Part shown: piece by piece, positions 1 through 10,300 of the stretch
How the letters are laid out: the number at the start of each line of letters is the position of its first letter
How positions within the stretch are numbered: the stretch's first letter is position 1
Source of the DNA: Roseobacter sp. MH60115
GTDB lineage: Bacteria > Pseudomonadota > Alphaproteobacteria > Rhodobacterales > Rhodobacteraceae
Assembly (NCBI RefSeq): GCF_015644665.1
Contig: NZ_JADOBQ010000012.1
Location: 28,023-92,022, forward strand
Length of the DNA stretch: 64,000 nucleotides
Direction of reading: 5' to 3'
Position numbers and translations under genes: made by a program
The notes under the pieces: model-generated
Told to the model about the DNA's origin: nothing
The model's input: the letters and a program-made list of their open reading frames with translations, nothing else
The model's database searches: none

Positions 1-60
1 ACAGGCTATGAGCAGTACTGCGAAAACAACTACGGTAAAGTAGCGCGCATTTACGAGTGA
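1..60 (+). CDS. possible 3' end of an upstream gene
   Basis: The first 60 bases are open in frame 1 and close with TGA at 58-60, giving 19 residues that end in ARIYE. The composition (Tyr, Asn, Glu) is compatible with a real C-terminus, but no family can be recognised from so short a piece. It is followed by about 250 bases before the toxin locus. It could equally be a chance open frame at the window edge. Confidence 0.25.
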   Translation, partial: TGYEQYCENNYGKVARIYE

Positions 61-187
61 CGGGGTGTCTCGCTGCACAAAACTCCGCAGTCCTACAATT
101 AACTGCCAAGTCACACAGGGGCAAACGCGGTGCTGATAGTTGAAACTAAGGACATTGCGCGCCTTGGCGAAAATTCAACCCAGAGGG

Positions 188-217
188 TTGACAAATCTGT
201 GACGTTAATTAGCGTCA
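188..217 (+). promoter_or_regulatory. candidate promoter/operator upstream of the RTX locus
   Basis: A perfect -35 hexamer TTGACA lies at 188-193. Just downstream, at 200-217, is a near-perfect 18-bp palindrome, TGACG-t-TAATTA-g-CGTCA, symmetric except for one pair. No good -10 hexamer at 17 bp is evident (TAGCGT at 210-215 is the nearest), so the promoter assignment is tentative. The palindrome position suits a repressor or activator site controlling the acyltransferase/giant-protein operon that starts about 100 bases later. Confidence 0.4.
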
Positions 218-313
218 TAAGGCGGCAATGAATTTATTATTTAGTTCTAGTTGCTTAAAAACAGATGCCGGGAGATTGGCTCTCGCACAGGTTGCGCTGA
301 GCCGAGTTTGAAA

Positions 314-697
314 ATGTCTAAAAGCAGTTTTCCAAATGAAGCTACTTTTGCGTCGGCCATGGGGCAAGCCGTTTGGTTGATGACGGTAAGCAAAGCGCAT
401 CGTGACCTGAAGATCAGCGACATTGAAACCCAAGTTACGCCGGCCATCCTGCTCCAACAGTTCAAGATATACATGAAAGACAAACAGCCAATTGCATTTC
501 TTGCCTGGGCGTCAGTTTCGAACGAAGTAAAAGCCCGCTTTGCCAAGGGTAGTCGGCAACTCGAACCGAACGAGTGGCGGTCTGGTCCGAACGTTGTTGT
601 CGTAGAGTGCGTTTCGCCGTTTGCCGCAGCTGATGACATTGAGCAGCAGTTTTTTCAAAGTCTCAAATCCGGTGCTCCGCGCACGTCAAACGTCTGA
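314..697 (+). CDS. RTX toxin-activating lysine acyltransferase (HlyC/ApxC family)
   Basis: The 127-residue product resembles HlyC, which takes a fatty acyl group from acyl-ACP and attaches it to internal lysines of an RTX toxin in the cytoplasm before export. Visible family features in order are GQAVWLM near residue 16, SKAHRDL with the expected catalytic histidine at residue 29, a PAILLQQF segment, PIAFLAWASVS, a QLEPNEWRSG stretch, and VVVECVSPF near the C-terminus. HlyC is about 170 residues, so this is a short member. The frame opens earlier at a TTG (251), but the ATG at 314 fits the family N-terminus better; no strong Shine-Dalgarno is visible for either. Two genes downstream lies a giant RTX-type protein, the probable substrate. 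Confidence 0.8.
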   Translation: MSKSSFPNEATFASAMGQAVWLMTVSKAHRDLKISDIETQVTPAILLQQFKIYMKDKQPIAFLAWASVSNEVKARFAKGSRQLEPNEWRSGPNVVVVECVSPFAAADDIEQQFFQSLKSGAPRTSNV

Positions 698-712
698 TTG
701 GAGATGCAAATT

Positions 713-1315
713 ATGAAAGATCCTTTGCAACGCCCTGACGATTGGATTGATCCTCGCGAACGCAGACAGAACCTCGATGACAGCAAGGTCCCGCGGTATG
801 TCGAGCCGGATGGGCTCGAGCATTGGTGGGATGTCAAAGAAAACGTCATCCGCACAAACGATGCTGGTACATATCTGTCATTCCACAGTTTTTACACACG
901 GGACTACGAAGGACACTCATATGCCAAGCTGTATTTCGACGGTTCTTTTGTCACGATAACGCAAGAGGGCAAGTTCCCGGGTCATGTCTCCTTCTCTCCG
1001 AACTATCGAGAGAAAACTGACGCAGGGGAGCTGGTCTGGCATGTTGACCATATTCTCAGGGAATTTGTGCTGCCGGATCATGAGAGCTACCGATGGGTGA
1101 AGCACGCGGACGCTTTGCCCAAAGTCACCATAAGCGGTTTGGACCTCTTCGACGATTGCGCTCAGCAAGACCGGTTCATCTACCTTCTCACCACACTGTT
1201 GTCTCGCCACGACGGCGTGGTCGAGCTGGCGCTCGTGGGCAAAAAGGCCAAGGGAAAAGTGATCTTTGGCGACACGTTGCTGAACTCTTTTGAAACTGGG
1301 GAACTTATCCGATGA
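713..1315 (+). CDS. unrecognised protein coupled to the giant RTX gene
   Basis: This 200-residue soluble protein, without signal peptide or membrane segment, is not one I recognise. It is acidic and aromatic-rich (HWWDV, FHSFYTRDYEG, ELVWHVDHIL). The chosen ATG has GGAG about nine bases upstream; ATG 704 and TTG 698 in the same frame are less well placed. Its stop overlaps the start of the giant gene as ATGA (1312-1315), so the two should be translationally coupled, and it follows the acyltransferase by 15 bases. From position alone it could be a dedicated chaperone, adaptor or self-protection protein for the large product; this is inference. Confidence 0.7.
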   Translation: MKDPLQRPDDWIDPRERRQNLDDSKVPRYVEPDGLEHWWDVKENVIRTNDAGTYLSFHSFYTRDYEGHSYAKLYFDGSFVTITQEGKFPGHVSFSPNYREKTDAGELVWHVDHILREFVLPDHESYRWVKHADALPKVTISGLDLFDDCAQQDRFIYLLTTLLSRHDGVVELALVGKKAKGKVIFGDTLLNSFETGELIR

Positions 1316-4300
1316 CCTACCCGCCAGGAACGTTCAACAGTGCTCAAAGTGCATTCGATTATCTTGACAGTCTCCCTGCAGGAACGCCTGCGCCAGCCGA
1401 CTTTTTTGAACGGGCTCTAAGAGAGTTGCCAGCAGTCGGCCCGGCCGGTTCCAGTTCGGTTTTTTACGGCGGCTATAACACCGCCATTTCTCCAAGCGGA
1501 ACAACGGTTGGAAATGTTGTTGATGGGTTGACGCAAGGGAATGTCGGAACACTAATTTCGCAAACGGAAGTTGGGATTTTTGCTGGTGCGCTGAATGACG
1601 CAGACTCAGTATATCGAGACAAGCTGGTACTCACTTTAACCAATGAGAATGTGCTTGGTGTCGGCACTATCGAAGAACTGTTTTCCGGCAACGCGCCAGT
1701 TTGGGATGCTGCCTCGCTCAACTATGCCAATGCTGCGAGCGGCAATATCCTCGCCGTTTTCCCGGAAGGCCTTGACCCTGAGGCGAGCATTTTCACAACA
1801 ACAGAGCTCGATGCACTGATCAATAGCGGCAAGGTCAACACCATCAACGGTATTGAAGTGTCGCGGCTTGCGAGTCTGGATGACACCGCCCGATTGTCCC
1901 TTTTGCGCGAGGGTATGGGTGAACAGATCACCCGCATGGCGTCCCTGTCAGCTGCGGCAGGGGATCTTGACCGAGCCAATTACCTGAATATCGTCGACAG
2001 TGGAACAACGACCGATTTTGACCCGCGAACGAATTCCGACTTCTTCATTGATGATACAAAGTGGTCGGACCTCCAATCAGGCCGCATGATCTCGCTGGGC
2101 TCCGGCTCCAACACCATAAACCTCGCGCCGCCTGATCTGAACGTCAAAGTTCTTGGCATTCTCGACAAGCTGGACGGGGGCATTGTCGGAACGGCAGCCA
2201 TCGGCCTGCTTCTCATGGGGGTCGCGAACCAGGCGGATGCGGCGCTGACAGACGAATATGGACCAAACTACAATACAGCCAATGTGCTTGAGTTTGTTGC
2301 CAATTCGAACCTCCCGATTTCTCCCGAATTGCTTACGTCGATTGCACAGGGTGCGCTGCAGGATGTTCTGCTGAAGGGGGCGGCTTCTTTGCTCGGGGTC
2401 GGCCTGCTTTGGACCGCATTCGATGTGTACCAAAACATCGACGGTTTGACCGAAGCCATGGACTTCGCCGCCCAAGGTGCCGCACCGGGATCCGCACTCA
2501 GCGAATTGAACAATACTGTTCAAGGCGTGAAGCAATGGCTTCAAGACCGGTTTGGAAATGATGCAGACTACGTGCCGCAACATGCCGAACTGGCGGCACT
2601 CATCGAGAGCCAATTCGACTACGAAACACAGGTATCCATTGGCAGTGCGATCAAGAGCTATCTGGCGGAGTTCGGGGTCACGCCCGGGTTGCTTCGGGAA
2701 GACGTCGCAGGTTGGATGGCCGAACTCCAGGCTCTTGTTGATGTTATCTCGTTGGATCTGGACAGTGGCGTCACATCTTTGGAGGACGCGCTCCAAGCCG
2801 CATTGTACAAGTCGGATCTGCTGACGATTCAACAAAAGATCGCCATCGATCCGACCCGCTGTTTCCCGGCGGGCACGCAGATTTCGTTGTGGGATGGCTC
2901 CAGTAAATCCATTGAAGACATCGCCGTGTCTGACGTGGTGCTGTGTTTTGACAATGCGGGACAACCGCAGCCGGGGTACGTCACGCGCCTCTTCCGCAAC
3001 CTGACCACGGAATGGGTGCGGCTTGATTTTGTCGACAGGCGCGAAACGATCCACGTGACCCCAGGGCACCGGTTCCTGACCGAAACCGGCGACTACATGG
3101 AAATCGGCCACATGCTGCGCCTCGGTGGCGGTGTGGCCCGTGTGGTGATGTCGGACGGGTCGCTGCAGACGGTCCGCGGGTGCGCCATCGAGTTTGGCAA
3201 GGAAACCGCCGGGCTCTTTGAAACTGTGGGTTTGCAAAAGGCGGCCGGAACCCCGGACCTGCTGATACGGCAGGGATGGCAGACCTATAACTTCGAGGTT
3301 CGGGCGCACCACAATTACGTGGCTAATGACGTCCGCGTCCACAACGACTCGATCTTCGCATTCCTGCAGCCGCACGAATATTCGCAGGTAACCGAAGTGC
3401 GGGACACCAACAACGACAGCTTCCCGGACTACGTCCTGCTGAAGGAACCCGGCGTGGCGACCGAGCGGGAAAAATATCTCGACGGTGTAAACGCGGTTGA
3501 AGAAATCACCACGTCTGACGGGCGTGGCAACATCATTTACCAAAGGGTCGTCAAGGATACCGATGGCAATGTCATCGAACGGGGCGAACCGCAGTATCTG
3601 AGCGGTCAGTTTATTGGGGAAAGCATTGGGTCGGCGCTGACCCCCTTCCTCACCAACGCCTTGCTGGGCGACGGTCTGAACGCCTTCGAAAACATTGCCG
3701 CCAACACGGTTCTGGGAACGACGCTGGAGAATGTCAGCGGTGTGATCGGCGCGCTGATCGATCGCGGGTTCATCACCAATTACGGTGAAGTTTCTATCGC
3801 CGGTCACTTTGACACAATTGCAGGCGGCGTCTTCGAAGATTTCGGCGGTGAGCTCATCGTGAACGGAATCAATAATGTCACGAGCACCATCAACCAGCTG
3901 GTGATGGCAGAAATCTTCGAGTTTATCGATGCGGACGGCGTGCCTGGCGCTGTCTATGAAGCGGTAATCGGTGCCGGTGTGTCCAATGTGGTTTCGTTCG
4001 GTGTCGATTGGTTTGTGGACACCGAGCTGTTCGAATCCTTTTTCAGCCCGGGTTCGGAACTCTACCAAGAAATCAACGAGAGCATTCGCGTCACATCCCT
4101 CCCGGATGCAATCCTGCCGACATACGATGATGCCGGGAATGTCGTAAGTTCCGGGTGGGCGAGCTTGGTCCTTGGCGCGGTGGTCCGGGAAATTCTGCCG
4201 CCGCTGGAAACCACCGAAGGACAGATTGCCTCTGCGATAACAGGTGCTGTGCTCTACACCAGCACGGCACTCAGCTCGATGCTGCTCAACCTCGGAGCCT

Positions 4301-7300
4301 TTGCCGGCCCGGTGGGGGCGGTGATCACCTGGGCCATCGGGGCCATTGTGGACGCTCTCTTTGACAAGGACCCGCAGGCCTGGACCAGCGTTGGTTTTGA
4401 TGCGGACACCGGGCGGTTCGTTCTGACCGGCACATGGTCGGATGACGGTGGCGACACGGAGTTGTCGCAAGCTTTGGCGCAGGCCTATGTCAACGGCATG
4501 AACGGGTTTGTCGACACCATGATGTCGCAGTCTCACAACTATGGCGCTTTGGCACAGTGGTCGTTCGGCCACTACGAGGAATCGCTGAAGAACGCGGGAT
4601 CGAACGGGCAGACCTTCGCCAATTTCCAGAACACATACCTTGATGCCTACATCCGTGACCTGGCAAATGTGAACTTGCAGGATGGTCAGATGACGGCCGT
4701 GCGGGCTCTGAACAACCTGAACCTCGATATTCTGATCGACCGGAAAATCGCGACACCTTCTGACGAAACCAGGATATTCTCGGAGGTCCTGAACGATGAC
4801 GGAGTAACAACCTCCGTTGTCGAAGGTGTCGTCGAAGGCGCGTTGCGCCAGATCACTATCGAGGGTGGTGCAACCCACGCCTACGATGGGCGAAACCCTG
4901 TCCAAATTTATCAGATGGTCGCAGCCGCTTTGCAGATCGCTGAAGACTACCACACCTACCTGGAAAACACCGAGGCCATTAACGCCCTTATGGTGGCGTC
5001 CCCGGATTCAGCCTTTGCTGCTGGGTGGTACACGACGCTTTTGGAAGCAGAGCGTCTTGGCCTGACCGATAGCTATGATTTGACAGGTAGCGCCATTGAT
5101 AACGTGTTTTACACCGGCGAGGGCAATGACAGCGTGCTCGGCGGTGCCGGAGACGATCTGATCAAGACCTACCTTGGTGATGACACCCTGTCGGGTGACG
5201 AAGGCAACGATACGCTACATGCGGGCGCGGGAACCGATCAGGTATCCGGTGGCTCCGGAGACGACTCTTTGGAGGGTGGAGACGGCGCCGATGTGATTGA
5301 CGGCGGTTCCGGCACTGACTGGGCCACTTTCGCGACCTCCGGTGCCGGGGTGACGGTTGATCTCTTCGCAGGTGTTGGCCTCGCCGGAGAGGCCGCAGGC
5401 GACACGTACGTCAATATCGAAAACCTGCGTGGGTCTCTGCATGAAGACGAACTCAAGGGAGACGCGTTTGCAAATGTGGTCGAAGCGGGGGCTGGTCAAG
5501 ACACGGTTTTCGGTCATGGCGGCAATGACACAGTCTATGGCCAGGACGGCAACGATATGCTGTATGGCGATCTGGCTGAAGACATCTCTGTTGTGGGCGA
5601 CGACACACTTTATGGAGATGCTGGCAACGATACACTGCACGGCGGCGAAGGTGTCGACAGGTTTGATGGCGGCGCAGATTTCGACGTTGTTTCGTACCGC
5701 CATTCAACCGTGGGCACGGTCGCGTCGCTGACGACAAATCTTGCCAAGATACACGGCGACATTGAGTATTTCACCTCCATCGAAGGTCTGATCGGGTCAG
5801 CTCACTCTGATATTTTAGTCGGCAATAGCGGTGTCAACACGCTCGAAGGCCTGAAGGGCAACGACACGCTCAAAGGCGGCGAAGGCGGCGACACATATCG
5901 CTACAGCTTTGGCGACGGAAATGACCGGATATCGGATTTCCACAATGGTGTGAGCGTCGACCGCCTGATCTTTACAGACCTCAACGTCGATGATGTCTCA
6001 TTTGCGTCAGACAGCGACGAAGATCTTGTGATCACCATGTCCAATGGTGAGCGTATTTCGGTTGCAGATCATTTTTCAGAGAATACGAACTACGCGATCG
6101 AGCAGATCGAATTCGCTGATGGGACCGTGCTCAACCTGCAGGGTATTCGCGACAAGTCCGTTTTTGATCAAAAGGTTACGGGCGGTGGCACCGTGCGCGG
6201 GTCGGATCTGTCAGAGGTTTATACGCACAGTCTGGGTGATGGGTCCTACCGGATCAGCGATTTTGACAACGATTCCCGCGTCGACCGGCTGCTGTTTCTG
6301 GATGTGAATCCCGAAGACGTTTCGTTCGCGTCTTCTTCAGGAGAGAACCTGATCATCACGCTGGCAAACGGTGAACGTATCTCGGTCATCGATCACTTTG
6401 CAGAATCCGGTTCTTATGCGATCGAGCAGATCGAGTTTGCGGACGGAACCATTCTTGATGAGGCTGGCATCCGCAACAAATCTGTCGCGGACCAGAAAAG
6501 CGGTGGCACTGGCACCGTGATTGGGTCGGATCTGAGCGAAACCTATGTTCATGCACTGGGAGACGGCTCTTACCGTATCAGCGATTTTGATAATAATGAT
6601 CGCGTCGACCGGTTGGTGTTTACCGATGTGAACAGCACGGATGTCGTCCTCAGCAGCGATGGCGACAATCTGCGGATTATTGTCATGGGGGTCGAAACTG
6701 TAACAATTGCGGGGCAACTGGACAGCAGCAAATCTTATCATATCGAAACCATCGAATTCGCTGACGGTGTAATCTACAGCCCATCCGATTTGCCGGCGTT
6801 GCTGGTAGATCCGGCTGCCGTTCCCGGCAATCAAATTGGCCAGGAAACAACGAACAACTACGTCCACACTGCCGGGGATGGATCATATACGATCAAAGAC
6901 TATGACTACCTCAGCAATAACGGTACTGACACGCTGACATTTTCAGATGTCGCGTCGAGTGATGTTTCTCTGGGCCGTATCGGCAGTAGCCTTGTCTTTA
7001 CTCTGAACAATGGTGAAGAGATCACGGTTTTGGGTCAGTTGGGCCGTACTCATTACAATGCCATTGAAAGTGTCAGCTTTGCAGACGGCGTGACCCTCAA
7101 TCAGGACCAACTGCGCGACAGGCTCGTGTCCGATATGAAAGACGCAGGCCGCGTGATCGGAACGGAGAATTCAGAGAATTACACGCATACGTCCGGCGAC
7201 GGCTCCTACACCATCAGTGACTATGATTACCTGAAGAACGATGGGGTCGACACTCTGACCTTTACGGACGTTACGGCGGATGACGTAACCCTGAGCCGCG

Positions 7301-10300
7301 TGGGCAATAACGTCATTTTCACCCTTTCGAAGGGTGAACAGGTCACCATCCTGGATCAACTGATCCATGACCGGTGGTGGTCGGTCGAAACTGTCTCGTT
7401 CTCGGATGGCACCACCTGGAACGAACAAGCTTTGCGCGACAGGCTCGTTGCAGACATGAAATCCGCTGGAACGGTGGTGGGGTCTGAGCTCTCCGAAGGA
7501 TATGTGCACGCATCGGGAGACGGCTCCTACACGATCAGCGACTACGACTACCTGAACAACGATGGCACTGACACGCTGACCTTCCTGGATGTGACGTCGA
7601 CCGAGGTGACTTTTGGGCGCACGGTAGCCGATGTTGTGATCAAGCTCCAAAACGGTGAGCAGATAACCCTACTCAACCAGTTTCATGATGATCAGTGGCA
7701 TCGCATGGAGAGCATTTCCTTTGCCGATGGCGTTACGCTCAATCTGCAAGGAATACGTGACCGAGCGGTCGCCGACATGAAACAGACCGGTATCGTGATC
7801 GGATCGGAACTGGTCGAGAACTACACTTTCACCCTGGGCGACGGCTCGCACTATATTTCGGACTACGACTATCTGAAAAACGGTGGCGACGACCGGTTGA
7901 TCTTTACCGATGTGAACGCGTCCGACGTCACGTTCTGGCAGGGTCTCAATTTCGATCTCAACATGCGCTTTTCAACCGGAGAAGCGATAACCATCTCTCA
8001 ACAGTTTGACGTCAAGCAATACAAGGCAATCGAACAATTCGTCTTTGCCGATGGCACGACGCTCGACAAGCAGGCGATCCGGAACAAATCAGTCGCTGAC
8101 ATGAAACCCTTGGGTCTTGTGCTGGGGTCGGAGCAAACCGAAAACTTTTTCCATACGCTGGGGGATGGAACCTATCGAATTAGGGACTATGACTACCTGA
8201 ACAACAACGGGTCGGACACGCTCACGCTCACGGATACAACCGCAGCAGATGTCACTTTCTCACACGATGGCGATTACGATTTGCTCATCACATTCGCAAA
8301 CGGCGAGGTCGTGACGATCACAGACCAATTTGTGAATGATCGCCGTCACGCATTGCAGGAAATCACATTTGCCGACGGCACAACGATTGATGAACAGGGT
8401 ATTCGCGACAAGTCATCAGCGGACATGAAGTCTACCGGTTTCGTGCGGGGATCTGAGTTGACCGACAACTATTTCCATGCACTAGGGGATGGAAGCTACA
8501 GGATCAGCGACTACGACTACTTGAACAACGAGGGCTTCGATACGCTGACCCTGACGGATGTGAATGCATCCGACGTGAGCTTCGCGAATACCGGTGGCTA
8601 CGATTTGACTGTGACCTTCGCGAACGGCGAAACGATTACTGTCACGGATCATTTTGTGAATGACCGCCGCCACGCAATTCAGGAAATTACGTTCGCTGAT
8701 GGCAGCGCTTTGAGCGAGCAAGGCATTCGCAACAAATCCGCAGCAGACATGAAGGACACCGGGTTTGTAAGAGGATCTGAACTGACGGAAAACTTCTTCC
8801 ACAGTTTCGGTGACGGTAGTTATCGGATCACCGACTATGACTACCTCAACAACGAGGGTTTTGACACGCTTACGTTGACGGATGTGAACCCAGGAGATGT
8901 TACATTCCTGCACAATGGCGATCTTGATTTGGTTATCACCTTCAGCAATGGAGAAACGATCACGGTTACGGATCATTTCCTGAACAACCGACGCTACGCT
9001 CTGCAACAGATTAATTTTGCAGATGGAACGTCTTTGGACGAACAGGGTATTCGCAACAAGTCAGCTGCGGATATGAAGGCCACCGGCTTTGTGCGCGGCT
9101 CTGAATTGACCGAAAACTTCTATCACAACATGGGAGACGGTTCCTATCAGATCCTCGATTACGACTACCTCAACAACGAAGGCTACGACACACTCACCTT
9201 CCTTGATGTGAATTCTGATCAGGTGATGATTACCCAGGATAGTGATCTGGACATGATCCTTCGCCTGGACAACGGCGAAGTCATTACGGTGACAGACCAC
9301 TTTAACTCCAATAACCGCTATGCACTGCAAGCGGTCACATTCGCCGATGGCGTGACGCTCAACCAGCAAGAGCTGATTGACCGATCGCTTGCGGACGCGC
9401 AACGCGCGCGTGACCTCGCGGTGGCCGAACAGAAGGCTTCGGGAGCCGTGGTTGGAACGGAGGAAGTGGAGAACTACTTCCACGCTCTAGGGGACGGCTC
9501 TTATACCATCACCGAAAGCAGCGCGACAAATCATGACAGGCTGACCTTTACAGACCTCAATGTCGACGATGTCACGTTTGCGAACACACTTGATGATGAT
9601 CTGGTTATCACGATGTCCAATGGCGAAACTGTCACTATCGTCAATCACTTCCTCGATTATGCCTCGGACATGGCTTACATCGAATTCGCGGATGGGACGG
9701 TGCTCGGCAGCCAGGCGCAGCGGGACAAGGCAGCGGCCGATCAGAAAGCCAGCGGCGCGATCCTTGGGTCCAACAAGGTGGAAAACTATTTCCACGCTCT
9801 CGGAGATGGCTCTTACACCATTACCGAACAAAGCACCGACGCGCATGATCGCCTGACGTTCACTGATCTGAATGCCAGCGAGGTCACGTTCAAGGCAACA
9901 GCCGATGATGACCTGATTATCGCCATGTCCAATGGCGAGACTGTCACCATCGTCGATCATTTCCTCGATTACGCCTCGGACGTGAGATACATCGAGTTTT
10001 CGGACGGAACGGTGCTGGAGAGCCAGGCACAGCGGGACAAAGCTGCAAGTGACCAGAAGGCAAGCGGTGCCGTTCAAGGGACCAACAAATTCGAAAACTA
10101 CATCCATACCCTGGGCGATGGGTCATACACCATTGCCGAGAAGAGCGCTAACTCGAACGACTTGCTGACGTTTGTCGATATCAATCCCGATCAGGCGGAC
10201 TTTGGCCGCAATGCCGCCGACGATCTGGTGATTACTCTGTCGAATGGCGAGACTGTCACTGTTCTGGGGCACTTTGCTGGCGGCGATACGGACATCAGTT

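Noticed and set aside
2077..4953. 958-codon open frame on the minus strand within the giant gene
   Set aside because: It is the antisense of a well-supported coding sequence with RTX and Hint motifs; the product is rich in Arg, Gln and Val without any domain, as expected from codon bias.
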